Assembly: GCF_002849615.1 (NCBI RefSeq)
Contig: NZ_PDNV01000004.1
Span: forward strand, 124,001-188,000
Source: Pollutimonas nitritireducens
GTDB taxonomy: Bacteria > Pseudomonadota > Gammaproteobacteria > Burkholderiales > Burkholderiaceae_B
Length of the DNA stretch: 64,000 bases
Direction: 5' to 3'
Shown: piece by piece, positions 17,324 through 26,155 of the stretch
How positions within the stretch are numbered: position 1 is the first letter of the stretch
Layout of the letters: every line of letters starts with the position of its first letter
Notes under the pieces: generated by a model
Database searches by the model: none
The model's input: the letters and a program-made list of their open reading frames with translations, nothing else
What the model was told of the DNA's origin: nothing
Position numbers and translations under genes: made by a program

Positions 17324-18276
17324 CCCTGCACAAAGGCACTTACCGGCTGACGCTTTCCACCGGCTTTCTGCAATTCCAACACACGCAACACACCGTCGGC
17401 GGTGGCAATGTCGATACCTTCAGCGTTGACGCGCAGGACGCTGCCCGGGTTGGCGAGGTGCACCTGATCGTCACCGGAACCATAAGAGGCGGCGTCGATT
17501 GCCTGCGCCCTCCACACTTTCACAGGGTCGGCCAAGCCGGGTAATTGCATGGTTGCGCCCGGCACGGGATCGAAGGCACGAATGCGGCGAGCCAGGAGGA
17601 TTGCCGGCTGCGTGAAGTCAAGCGGCGACTCCAGTTTGTCGAGCTTGGCCGCATAGGTGACGCCTTGTTCGGGCTGCGGCTGCGCCACCAGGGTGCCCCG
17701 CTGAAGCTCGTCGATCGCCTGGACTATTGATTTGGCGCCCAATTGGGCCAGTTCGTCATGCAGTGTGGCCGCATTGTGTTCGGACCTGATGGGCAACGCG
17801 CGCGTGAAGAGCATCGCTCCGGTATCGAGGCCCGCATCCATCAGCATGATCGTGATGCCCGTTTGCGCATCACCGGCCTCGATCGCGCGCTGGATCGGCG
17901 CCGCACCGCGCCACCGGGGCAACAGGCTGGCGTGGATATTCAAACTACCGTAAGTGGGCAGGTCAAGCACCCATTGCGGCAGAATAAGGCCATAGGCGGC
18001 CACGACCAGCAACTCGGGCGAGGCGTCGAGCATCGCCTGGCGTGCGGCCTGCGCCTCTTCCGCATACTTACCGTCAAGCCTGAGACTGCGCGGCTGGCAC
18101 ACGGGTATCCCTGCCGCAAGCGCTCCTTGCTTGACGGCGCTGGGAGTGAGCTTCAGGCCGCGCCCGGAAGGACGATCTGGCTGGGTCAGCACCAGCGATA
18201 CTTCGTGATCTGCCTGCAAGAGAGCATCGAGCGCCAGACGGGCAAATTCGGGGGTACCAGCAAATACTATACGCAT
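17308..18276 (-). CDS. fmt: Methionyl-tRNA formyltransferase Fmt
   Basis: Formylates initiator Met-tRNA. The 322-residue protein begins MRIVFAGTPEFA, has the folate-site signature LNIHASLLPRWRGAAPIQRAI and ITIMLMDAGLDTG, and a C-terminal tRNA-binding domain of normal length. It follows def by 56 bases, the standard def-fmt order. Confidence 0.97.
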   Translation of the reverse strand: MRIVFAGTPEFARLALDALLQADHEVSLVLTQPDRPSGRGLKLTPSAVKQGALAAGIPVCQPRSLRLDGKYAEEAQAARQAMLDASPELLVVAAYGLILPQWVLDLPTYGSLNIHASLLPRWRGAAPIQRAIEAGDAQTGITIMLMDAGLDTGAMLFTRALPIRSEHNAATLHDELAQLGAKSIVQAIDELQRGTLVAQPQPEQGVTYAAKLDKLESPLDFTQPAILLARRIRAFDPVPGATMQLPGLADPVKVWRAQAIDAASYGSGDDQVHLANPGSVLRVNAEGIDIATADGVLRVLELQKAGGKRQPVSAFVQGWASA

Positions 18277-18332
18277 AGAGACGCCAATTCAAAGTTAGAA
18301 CAGGCATAGTACCAAGCACGTACTGGCAGGGA

Positions 18333-18848
18333 TCAGGCCTTGAGCGCCTCACGCTCTTGTTTGCGCAGGCGCGTCTTGATGCGATTCTGTTTCAGGGGCG
18401 ACAAATATTCGACAAACACCTTACCCATCAAGTGGTCGAGCTCGTGTTGGACACATACCGCAAGCAGGCCTTCGGCATCGAATTCGTGGGTTTCACCCTG
18501 TTCATCCAGGGTTCGTACCCGGATGCGCGCCGCACGTTGCACTTCGTCGTAGATACCGGGTACTGAAAGACACCCCTCCTCGTATACCTGGGTTTCTTCG
18601 CTTTTCCAGATGATTTCGGGATTGATCAATACACGCAGATCGTCGTTGTCTTCAGAGACGTCGATTACCACCACCCGTTCATGCACGTCCACCTGGGTGG
18701 CAGCCAAACCCACGCCAGGCGCTTCGTACATGGTTTCAGCCATGTCGCGCACCAGAGTGCGAATACGGTCATCGACGACCTGAACCGGCTTGGCAACTTT
18801 GTGCAAGCGTGGATCGGGGTATCGAAGTATAGGGAGCAAAGCCATCAA
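18333..18848 (-). CDS. def: Peptide deformylase Def
   Basis: Removes the N-formyl group from nascent proteins. The 171-residue metalloenzyme has all three motifs: GVGLAATQ (I), EEGCLSVP (II, metal Cys) and QHELDHLMG (III, HExxH-type metal histidines). It is the first gene of the def-fmt-methyltransferase-YrdA group and is divergent from dprA across a 176-base spacer, in which I saw no confident promoter. Confidence 0.97.
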   Translation of the reverse strand: MMALLPILRYPDPRLHKVAKPVQVVDDRIRTLVRDMAETMYEAPGVGLAATQVDVHERVVVIDVSEDNDDLRVLINPEIIWKSEETQVYEEGCLSVPGIYDEVQRAARIRVRTLDEQGETHEFDAEGLLAVCVQHELDHLMGKVFVEYLSPLKQNRIKTRLRKQEREALKA

Positions 18849-19024
18849 ACTAATCCGAATTGAGGTAAGTCTCTATGATAAAACAATTTTTGTCCGAATT
18901 AGCGGCTTTGAACGAATTTGAAACACCGCAGCGGGACCTCGCTTGCGGCTTGACGGCATGTTCCCCTATGACTTTTCGCTGCATACTGTCGCCCGTTTAT
19001 GTTTGCCTTATGCCACACTAACGC

Positions 19025-20155
19025 ATGCACCCCACATTATCGACCGACGAACTCAGCGCCTGGATACGGCTGTCGCTGGAACCCGGGCTGGGTCCCGCCC
19101 AGGCCCGCAGCCTGCTGGCTGCCATAGGATTGCCTCAAGAAATTTATGCGCTCCCGGCGGCGTCGCTCAGCAAGTTCGTGCCCCACGACATGGCAAGACA
19201 GCTTCGAAACGAGGCCAGCGACGAGACTCAGCAGGCCATACAGAACACCCTCGCATGGTGCCAGCAACCCAATCATCACATACTGACGCTGGCTGATTCG
19301 TCCTACCCCCCCTCCCTGCTTGATATCCACGATCCGCCGCTGCTGCTCTATATCAATGGCAATCCCGCACACCTCGGCAAGCCCATCATTTCCATCGTCG
19401 GCGCGCGCAATGCCAGTGCGGGCGGCGTTGACAATGCCAGCGCGTTCGCCCGGCATCTGGCCGAACAAGGATGGTGCATCGCCAGCGGTCTTGCCCTGGG
19501 CATCGACACGGCGGCTCACCAGGGCGCCTTGTTGGCCGGGCCAACCGGCGGCGGAACCATCGCCATACTCGGCACCGGCATAGACATCGTCTATCCGGCA
19601 CGCAACCTGCAACTGGCCCACCAGATTGCGCAGGACGGCGTCCTCCTATCTGAATTCCCTCTCGGAACACGCGCGCTTCCCTATCAGTTTCCCAAGCGCA
19701 ACCGGCTGGTGGCCGGTATAGCCAAAGGGGTACTGGTCGTCGAAGCCGCCCGGCAAAGCGGATCGCTTATTACTGCCAGGCTCGCCTCCGAAATGGGTCG
19801 CGAAGTCTTTGCCATTCCCGGCTCTATCCACTCTCCCTTGTCGCGAGGCTGTCATGCCTTGATTCGGCAGGGCGCAAAGCTGGTCGAATCGGCGGAGGAC
19901 ATCCGCGAAGAACTGGGCTCATCCGGCGTTGCAGCGGCAGCGGTGCCGGCAAAGGGGCGGTCTGTGCGCAAGATAGCCAAAGCCAGCCCGGCCGGTTACC
20001 GGGTGCTGGATGCACTGGGGTATGATCCGGTCAATCTGGACACCCTGCAGGAAAGAAGCCAGATCGACATGTCCGAGCTGATAGCCAATCTTCTGGAGCT
20101 TGAGCTGCAGGACCTGGTCGTCAGGCTGGACGGCGGCTGTTTCCAGCGCCGTTGA
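19025..20155 (+). CDS. dprA: DNA-processing protein DprA
   Basis: Cytoplasmic protein that loads RecA on incoming single-stranded DNA during natural transformation. The 376-residue protein has an N-terminal SAM-like helical domain (about 1-75), the Rossmann-like core with SIVGARNAS, GWCIASGLALGIDTAAHQGAL, GTGIDIVYPARN and VEAARQSGSLITARLA, and a C-terminal winged helix (about 315-376). Length and domain order are normal. Divergent from def, as in many proteobacteria. Confidence 0.95.
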   Translation: MHPTLSTDELSAWIRLSLEPGLGPAQARSLLAAIGLPQEIYALPAASLSKFVPHDMARQLRNEASDETQQAIQNTLAWCQQPNHHILTLADSSYPPSLLDIHDPPLLLYINGNPAHLGKPIISIVGARNASAGGVDNASAFARHLAEQGWCIASGLALGIDTAAHQGALLAGPTGGGTIAILGTGIDIVYPARNLQLAHQIAQDGVLLSEFPLGTRALPYQFPKRNRLVAGIAKGVLVVEAARQSGSLITARLASEMGREVFAIPGSIHSPLSRGCHALIRQGAKLVESAEDIREELGSSGVAAAAVPAKGRSVRKIAKASPAGYRVLDALGYDPVNLDTLQERSQIDMSELIANLLELELQDLVVRLDGGCFQRR

Positions 20156-20224
20156 AGATGCCACTGCGCCAGACTCGTTTTATGATAGCGGCTATCGCAT
20201 GCAACCATACCAAGGAATGTTCCC

Positions 20225-21133
20225 ATGTCTTTGCCCACTAAAGTAAAAATCGTCGAAGTGTCTCCACGCGACGGGTTGCAAAATGAAAAAGAATTCATCC
20301 CCACCTCGGTAAAGATCGAGCTCATCAATCGCCTGTCCGCCGCGGGTTTCCCGAACATCGAAGCTGTCTCGTTCGTTTCACCGAAATGGGTGCCTCAAAT
20401 GGCCGACGGCGCCGACGTCATGGCCGGCATACAGCGCAGGCCCGGCACTATCTATTCAGCGCTCACGCCCAACCTGAAGGGCTTCGACGCGGCACTGGCC
20501 GCCGGCATGGATGAAGTCGTGATTTTCGGTGCGGCCAGCGAAGCGTTTTCCCAGAAGAATATCAACTGCTCCATTGCCGAATCGATCGCCCGCTTCGAAC
20601 CAGTGGCCCAAGCGGCCAAATCGGCGGGGCTGCGTTTGCGGGCCAGCATCAGCTGCTCGCTGGGCTGTCCCTATCAAGGCGAAGTGCCGATCGGCGCGGT
20701 AGTCGACGTGGCAAGACGTATGTTGGCACTGGGCTGCGACGAAATCGATGTCGCCGATACCATTGGTGTCGGTACCGCCGCACGTGTCGAACAAGTCATG
20801 CGCGCCGTCACCGAAGTCGTCGAACCATCACGCGTGGCAGGGCACTTTCATGATACCTACGGCCAGTCACTGGCCAACATACTGGCCGCCATGCAAGCGG
20901 GCATATCGATATTTCATGCATCAGTCGCGGGACTGGGCGGTTGCCCCTACGCCAAAGGGGCGACGGGGAATGTCGCCACCGAAGATGTGCTATACATGCT
21001 CCGCGGCCTGGATATCGACACAGGAATCGATCTTGATGCAGTCGTCGATATTGGACAATGGATATCCAGCCATATTGGTCACAAGTCCTCCAGTCGCGCA
21101 GGCAACGCCCTAGCTGCGCGCAAGGCCGCCTGA
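20225..21133 (+). CDS. mvaB: Hydroxymethylglutaryl-CoA lyase
   Basis: Cleaves 3-hydroxy-3-methylglutaryl-CoA to acetoacetate and acetyl-CoA in leucine/ketone-body catabolism. The 302-residue TIM-barrel protein has the N-terminal VEVSPRDGLQNEKEF (catalytic Arg/Asp), the metal-site histidines in GHFHDTYGQ and the catalytic loop GLGGCPYAKGATGN containing the conserved Cys. It stands alone, without the methylcrotonyl-CoA carboxylase genes usually linked to leucine breakdown. Confidence 0.94.
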   Translation: MSLPTKVKIVEVSPRDGLQNEKEFIPTSVKIELINRLSAAGFPNIEAVSFVSPKWVPQMADGADVMAGIQRRPGTIYSALTPNLKGFDAALAAGMDEVVIFGAASEAFSQKNINCSIAESIARFEPVAQAAKSAGLRLRASISCSLGCPYQGEVPIGAVVDVARRMLALGCDEIDVADTIGVGTAARVEQVMRAVTEVVEPSRVAGHFHDTYGQSLANILAAMQAGISIFHASVAGLGGCPYAKGATGNVATEDVLYMLRGLDIDTGIDLDAVVDIGQWISSHIGHKSSSRAGNALAARKAA

Positions 21134-21174
21134 AGCCGCCGCTGCGCACCATCCCGGGATAACCACAGGCTTCA

Positions 21175-21654
21175 ATGTTATTTTCAACACAACACGCTCC
21201 CAGCGAAGAAGAGCGGTCCGAACTTTTCGAGGCCATCGGACCCCTTCCCTTGCGAGGCGTTGCATGGCCCAGATGGATCAAAATACTGGCCTGGCTGATC
21301 CTCGCCTTCATCGGCTTGATGATTATGCAGGTCGCCGCCGGTCCCACCGGAAAGACGGTTAGCCCGATGGTTGCGGGCAGCATATTGCTGTGCTTTGTCG
21401 CACTTCTGGTACTTGCGCGATATATGCTGGTCTCAGAGACACGCATAACGCACAAGGGTATTGAACAGACCTGGATCACGCAGCGTGAAATCGCCTGGGA
21501 AGATATCCAGTTCGCAAAATTCATTCCCTTGGTGGCATCCAAACGGCTGGTTTGCTTTACAGGGAAAGGACGGCCGGTTGTGTTCCAGGCCGGCACCCGC
21601 GAGCTGCAAGTGGCCTTCGCACGCATCGCATTGGTCTACCGCCGCCAGAAGTAA
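21175..21654 (+). CDS. Hypothetical inner-membrane protein with two transmembrane helices
   Basis: A 159-residue protein not recognised by name. After about 30 polar residues there are two hydrophobic helices (about 34-55 and 66-85), then a soluble C-terminal half (ETRITHKGIEQTWITQREIAWEDIQ...) resembling the short PH-like beta domain found in small bacterial membrane proteins. It starts 41 bases after the HMG-CoA lyase stop and 68 bases before a solute-binding protein, so it may be cotranscribed with the lyase. Function unknown. Confidence 0.72.
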   Translation: MLFSTQHAPSEEERSELFEAIGPLPLRGVAWPRWIKILAWLILAFIGLMIMQVAAGPTGKTVSPMVAGSILLCFVALLVLARYMLVSETRITHKGIEQTWITQREIAWEDIQFAKFIPLVASKRLVCFTGKGRPVVFQAGTRELQVAFARIALVYRRQK

Positions 21655-21722
21655 AAGTCTTTCGGCTTACAATCCCGAAAGCACACTACTTGTGCCTTGA
21701 ACATCCTTATCCCGAGAACAAA

Positions 21723-22712
21723 ATGATCCTCTTGAAAAAAATGGGCGTCGCCGCCCTGGTCGGCACGCTTGTCGCCGTCGCAGCGCCCGGATTGTCCCAT
21801 GCCGATGATGCGTGGCCATCCAAACCCATCTCCTTTGTCGTTCCTTACGCCGCGGGCGGTTTTGCCGACACACGCATGCGCCTGCTCGCGCGCGAACTCG
21901 CTGATGAACTCAAGACATCCGTTGTCGTTGAGAACAAGGCGGGTGCCGGCGGCGTGATTGGCACTGCGTTCATCGCCAAATCCAAGCCGGACGGCTACAC
22001 CATAGGCAGCGGCAATCTTGCTCCCCTATCGGTAAACCCGACCTTGATGGCCAAGAACGTGACCTATAACGTTCAAAAGGATCTTGCCCCCGTCATTCTG
22101 GTAGAAGAAAGCCCGTTAATTCTCAGCGTGAACAACCAGGTTCCCGTGAAAACCGTTAAGGACCTCATTGAGCTGGCCAAGAAAGATCCGGGCCATCTCA
22201 CCTTCGGCTCCTCTGGCGTCGGTGGTGCGCACCACTTGTCGGGCGAGCTGTTTGCCTCTGAAGCCGGCCTGAAACTGTCCCACGTACCATACAAGGGTGG
22301 AGCCCCCGCGGCAACCGACCTGATGGCAGGCCATATCGACATGATGTTTGAAATGGGCTATGCCGCCATGCCCGCAATCCAGGCCAAGAAGGTGCACCCA
22401 TTGGCCGTCACCAGCGCGAAGCGACTGGCCCTGCTGCCGGATGTCCCGACCATGGCGGAATCGGGTCTGCCCGGTTTTGAGTCGTATAACTGGCAAGGCG
22501 TCATTGCCCCAGCCGGTACGCCGGACGCAATCATCCAGAAGCTCAATTCGGCCTTCAACAATATATTGAAGAAACCGGAAGTCCAGAAAGCATTCGAAGC
22601 AACCGGTGGCCAATCGGCCGGCGGCACGCCGGAAGAATTCGCGGCGTTCATCCAGAGCGAAACGGAAAAATGGGCCAAGGTGATCAAGTCGGCCAATATC
22701 TCGGTCGAATAA
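21723..22712 (+). CDS. Tripartite tricarboxylate transporter (Bug/TctC) substrate-binding protein
   Basis: A 329-residue periplasmic protein with a signal peptide ending SHA-DD, followed by the Bug family start WPSKPISFVVPYAAGGFADTRMR and the later hallmarks GSSGVGGAHHLSGELF, VPYKGGAPAATDLMAGHIDMMF and LLPDVPTMAESGLPGFE. Bug proteins bind small carboxylates. No membrane TctA/TctB partners are adjacent, as is usual for this expanded family in Bordetella relatives. The ATG at 21723 is the start; the upstream open frame overlaps the preceding gene. An intrinsic terminator follows at 22790-22816. Confidence 0.93.
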   Translation: MILLKKMGVAALVGTLVAVAAPGLSHADDAWPSKPISFVVPYAAGGFADTRMRLLARELADELKTSVVVENKAGAGGVIGTAFIAKSKPDGYTIGSGNLAPLSVNPTLMAKNVTYNVQKDLAPVILVEESPLILSVNNQVPVKTVKDLIELAKKDPGHLTFGSSGVGGAHHLSGELFASEAGLKLSHVPYKGGAPAATDLMAGHIDMMFEMGYAAMPAIQAKKVHPLAVTSAKRLALLPDVPTMAESGLPGFESYNWQGVIAPAGTPDAIIQKLNSAFNNILKKPEVQKAFEATGGQSAGGTPEEFAAFIQSETEKWAKVIKSANISVE

Positions 22713-22789
22713 CACCCTGTTGTGTGTGCCGTTGGTTTGCTTGAATAATCGAAAGAGACAAACAGCACACCAACCCGAACTGGAATTGA

Positions 22790-22816
22790 AAAAGCGTGGC
22801 TTCAGGCCACGCTTTT
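22790..22816. terminator. Bidirectional intrinsic terminator
   Basis: AAAAGCGTGGC at 22790-22800 pairs with GCCACGCTTTT at 22806-22816 across a 5-nt loop (TTCAG). The A-tract on one side and T-tract on the other make it usable in both directions. It separates the convergent Bug-protein gene (ending 22712) and amino-acid-binding-protein gene (ending 22849). Confidence 0.9.
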
Positions 22817-22848
22817 CTCGTTCTGTCGAACAGCACTGCACGGACGGG

Positions 22849-23895
22849 TTAACGCACTGGCAAAGCGTACATCAACCCGCCGTCGGTCCATTGCGCATTC
22901 AAACCACGCTGAATCTTCAAGGGGCTGCCCTGGCCGACATTGCGATCAAAGCTTTCGCCATAGTTTCCGACTTGCTTGATGATGTCGTATGCCCATTTTT
23001 CATCGACGCCCAGATTCTTTCCCGCTCCGGCCGTCACGCCCAGCAAGCGCTGTATATTCGGGTTCTTGCTTTTCAGCTGTTCATCCACGTTCGACGCGGT
23101 GACGCCCAGCTCTTCAGCCCCGACCATGGCGTGCAAGGACCACTTCACCAGATTGAGCCACCGGTCATCGCCCTGCCGCACGAAGGGCCCCAGCGGTTCT
23201 TTGGAGATGATCTCGGGCAGGACGACATAGTCGTCCGGGTTGCTGAGCTTCGAGATGCGAATGGATGCAAGGCCCGACGCATCGGTGGTGAATACGTCGC
23301 AGCGTCCCGCCGCGAAGGCATTCACCACTTCATTGAACTGCTCGATGACGACAGGCTTGTAGCTGACGTTGTTCGCGCGCGCCCAATCGGCCATAGTGTT
23401 TTCGTTGGACGTACCGGTCTGCATGCAGACCGTCGCGCCATTGATTTCTTTGGCGCTTTTTACGCCGAGCGCCTTGGATACCAGAAAGCCCTGTCCATCG
23501 TAGAAGTTGATACCTGCGTGTATGGCGCCGAGCGCGGTATCGCGCTGCTGGGTCACCGTCGTATTGCGTGCCAGCAGGTCGATTTCGCCGGATTGCAATG
23601 CAGTGAACCGCTGCTGCGCGTTCAGCGGAACGGCTTTGAACTTGGACGCATCGCCCAGCGCGGCCGCAGCGACGGCACGGCACACATCAATGTCCAGGCC
23701 ATGCCATACGCCTTTTGCATCGGGAGCGGAAAAGCCCGCGAATCCGGTCGTCACCCCACATTGCACCACGCCGCGTTCCTTGACCACATCCAGTGTATCG
23801 GCATGAGCCAGCGGCATGCCCGCCAGCACAGCCAGGGCGCCCCCGGCTAAGGCGCCCCCAACCATGCCGCGGCCGACGTATTTGAATTTGCGCAT
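22849..23895 (-). CDS. Amino-acid ABC transporter substrate-binding protein (AapJ/BztA type)
   Basis: A 348-residue periplasmic binding protein of the general L-amino-acid (AapJ/BztA) group. It has a signal peptide ending LAHA-DTL, the TLDVVKERGVVQCGV start, AGFSAPDAKGVWHGLDIDVCRA and the QGSPLKIQRGLNAQWTDGGLMYALP end. The ATG at 23895 is the true start; the longer frame adds residues with no signal character. No permease or ATPase genes (aapQMP) are adjacent, so it is an orphan binding protein here; partners must be elsewhere if functional. Confidence 0.92.
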   Translation of the reverse strand: MRKFKYVGRGMVGGALAGGALAVLAGMPLAHADTLDVVKERGVVQCGVTTGFAGFSAPDAKGVWHGLDIDVCRAVAAAALGDASKFKAVPLNAQQRFTALQSGEIDLLARNTTVTQQRDTALGAIHAGINFYDGQGFLVSKALGVKSAKEINGATVCMQTGTSNENTMADWARANNVSYKPVVIEQFNEVVNAFAAGRCDVFTTDASGLASIRISKLSNPDDYVVLPEIISKEPLGPFVRQGDDRWLNLVKWSLHAMVGAEELGVTASNVDEQLKSKNPNIQRLLGVTAGAGKNLGVDEKWAYDIIKQVGNYGESFDRNVGQGSPLKIQRGLNAQWTDGGLMYALPVR

Positions 23896-23971
23896 AACAC
23901 TCCCCTTACGATAAGTATCGAACTTCATTTTTGGCATCTTACTGCAATAGATCAACGCAAAATGAATAAAC

Positions 23972-25246
23972 TTAGTCGTAATTCCGTATATCATCGATCA
24001 CCTTGCCGTCATTAGGCAGGCTGCCCGGCCCGACCACCACGACATCGGCCCGCAGCTTGGTCAATTCGCGCACGGACTCGGCGACCTTCACGGCAAGCTC
24101 AGGTGGCGGCGTGGCGCTTTCGACCTTCAACACCATGACGTCGCTGCCGATCTTGCCGCTTACCTCGAGTCTGGCCTTGCTGATGTCGGCATGCCGTTTG
24201 ATCACCTGTTCGATCTGGCCGGGATGCACGAACATTCCCCTGACTTTCGTGGTCTGGTCGGCACGCCCCATCCAGCCCTTGATACGGACATTCGTGCGTC
24301 CGCAGGGGGACGGGCCCGCCATGATCGCCGATAGATCACCGGTGCCAAAGCGCAGCAGGGGATAGTCGGGGTTCAGTGTGGTGACGACGACCTCGCCCAC
24401 TTCGCCAGCCGGCAACGGCTGATCACTGCCCGGCCGCACGATTTCAAGGATGATGTCTTCATTGACCACCAAGCCTTCTCGCGCCGATGTTTCATAGGCA
24501 ATCATGCCCAGATCGGCGCTGCCGTATGCCTGATACCCGGCAATACCCCGATCTGCAAACCACTGGCACAGTGAGGGCGGAAAGGCCTCACCGGAAAACA
24601 AGGCCCGCGTAATGGATGGCAGCCTCATGCCCATGTCGTCCGCTTTCTGCAGTATGAGCTTCAAAAAGCTGGGCGTGCCGGTGTAGCCCGCCGGCGCCAG
24701 GTCGGCAATGGCCTGCACTTGTTGCTCCGTCTGGCCGACCCCACCAGGGAAGACCGTGCAGCCCAGGGCGTGCGCCGCCGTTTCCATCATTGAACCGGCC
24801 GGCGTGAAGTGGTATGAGAAACAGTTGTGGACGAGCTCTCCCGGACGAAAACCGGCGGCATAAAGCGCCCGGGCAAAGCCCCAGTAGTCGGGACGCTTGC
24901 TCTCCGGTTCATAGATCGGGCCGGGAGATGCAAAGACGCGCACGGCCTCTCCCCACCCGATGGCGGAAAAACCGCCGAAGATCCGGCTGACGGGCGGCAA
25001 TTTCGCAGCGCCACTGCCTTGCCGCATCGCAAGCTGGGCCTGCAGCAACTCACTCTTGCGAACTACAGGAATCCGGGAAAGACCCTGCCGGTCCCGGACA
25101 CTACCAACATCTACATTTTGCAACTGGCGTGCAATGGCGGGGGCGCGTTCGCGTGCCGCTTCCAGCGCTGGTAGCAGACGGCTTAACAATGACTGCTCGC
25201 GCTCGGACGCGGGTGCCCGTTCGCGTTCCTCGAAATAGGTATTCAT
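23972..25246 (-). CDS. Phenylacetate-CoA-ligase-like (PaaK family) AMP-forming enzyme
   Basis: A 424-residue adenylate-forming enzyme. The motifs YTGTPSFLKLIL, GEAFPPSL, YGSADLGMIAYE, FGTGDLS and KVRGMFVHPGQIEQVI place it in the PaaK/phenylacetate-CoA ligase family; the classical SSGTTG phosphate loop is replaced by GGFSAIGWG near residue 90. It probably activates an aromatic or other carboxylic acid to its CoA thioester. It is the last gene of the liv-type operon, 14 bases after livF, so the transported compound is its likely substrate. The exact acid is unknown. Confidence 0.85.
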   Translation of the reverse strand: MNTYFEERERAPASEREQSLLSRLLPALEAARERAPAIARQLQNVDVGSVRDRQGLSRIPVVRKSELLQAQLAMRQGSGAAKLPPVSRIFGGFSAIGWGEAVRVFASPGPIYEPESKRPDYWGFARALYAAGFRPGELVHNCFSYHFTPAGSMMETAAHALGCTVFPGGVGQTEQQVQAIADLAPAGYTGTPSFLKLILQKADDMGMRLPSITRALFSGEAFPPSLCQWFADRGIAGYQAYGSADLGMIAYETSAREGLVVNEDIILEIVRPGSDQPLPAGEVGEVVVTTLNPDYPLLRFGTGDLSAIMAGPSPCGRTNVRIKGWMGRADQTTKVRGMFVHPGQIEQVIKRHADISKARLEVSGKIGSDVMVLKVESATPPPELAVKVAESVRELTKLRADVVVVGPGSLPNDGKVIDDIRNYD

Positions 25247-25260
25247 GATCAGTCTTGCCT

Positions 25261-26091
25261 TTAGGCGAGCCAGCGTTTGCGCCGCCGATAGAACTTATTG
25301 TCGCGGAAGCTCTTGCGCTCGCCGCTCGATACGCCCAGATAAAACTCTTTGACGTCTTCATTCTCGGCCAGGGCCTTGGCGGCTCCGTCCATCATGACGC
25401 GTCCGTTTTCCAGGATATAACCGTAGTCGGCATAACGCAGGGCAATGTTGGTATTCTGTTCTGCCAACAAGAAGCTGACGCCTTCGCGCTGATTCAGGTC
25501 GCGAACGATTTCAAAAATTTCCTCGACGATCTGCGGGGCCAGGCCCATGGACGGTTCGTCAAGCAGGATCATGTTGGGATTGGCCATCAGGGCACGCCCG
25601 ATAGCCGTCATTTGCTGCTCGCCTCCCGAGGTGTATCCGGACTGGCTGCTACGGCGCTGCTTGAGCCGTGGAAAATACTGGTAGACCTTGTCCAGCGAAG
25701 CGTTTAATTCACCTCGGCTGATCTTTCGCGTATAGGCGCCTGTGAGCAGGTTCTCTTCTATGGTGAGGTGGGCAAAACAATGCCGTCCTTCCATAACCTG
25801 CACCACGCCTCGCTTGACCAGTTCAGCAGGCGTAAGGCGTTCAATCCGTTCGCCCCGGTAGTCGATATTTCCCTTGGTCACGTCGCCACGCTCGGCCTTG
25901 AGCAGGTTGGATACGGCGCGCAGGGTCGTCGTTTTGCCAGCGCCGTTCGCGCCGAGCAGCGCCACGATCTTGCCTTCGGGCACGCACAGCGAAACACCCT
26001 TGAGCACCAGGATCACGTGGTTGTATATGACCTCGATTCCGTTCACATTCAGGAGAATCCTGGGGACGGCGGCCTCGACACTTGCATTCAT
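25261..26091 (-). CDS. livF: Branched-chain-amino-acid-type ABC transporter ATPase LivF
   Basis: A 276-residue cytoplasmic ATPase of the LivF type. It has Walker A GANGAGKTT, a TSGGEQQM signature variant, Walker B MILLDEPSMGLAP and the H-loop region. A basic C-terminal tail (about 30 residues, ending YRRRKRW) extends beyond the family norm. It pairs with LivG, LivH, LivM and the periplasmic LivK encoded upstream. Confidence 0.93.
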   Translation of the reverse strand: MNASVEAAVPRILLNVNGIEVIYNHVILVLKGVSLCVPEGKIVALLGANGAGKTTTLRAVSNLLKAERGDVTKGNIDYRGERIERLTPAELVKRGVVQVMEGRHCFAHLTIEENLLTGAYTRKISRGELNASLDKVYQYFPRLKQRRSSQSGYTSGGEQQMTAIGRALMANPNMILLDEPSMGLAPQIVEEIFEIVRDLNQREGVSFLLAEQNTNIALRYADYGYILENGRVMMDGAAKALAENEDVKEFYLGVSSGERKSFRDNKFYRRRKRWLA

Positions 26092-26116
26092 ATGTTATTC
26101 CCTGCAATCGGTTCGT

Positions 26117-26144
26117 CCCGGCCGCTCAGCATAGCGCGGCCGGG
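26117..26144 (-). promoter_or_regulatory. GC-rich stem-loop between livK and livF
   Basis: CCCGGCCGC (26117-26125) and GCGGCCGGG (26136-26144) form a perfect 9-bp stem with a 10-nt loop in the 64-base gap after livK. No T-run follows in the direction of transcription, so it is not a standard terminator. Such stems after binding-protein genes commonly stabilise the upstream mRNA and let the binding protein be made in excess over the ATPase. That role is inferred. Confidence 0.7.
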
Positions 26145-26155
26145 TGCTTCACACC

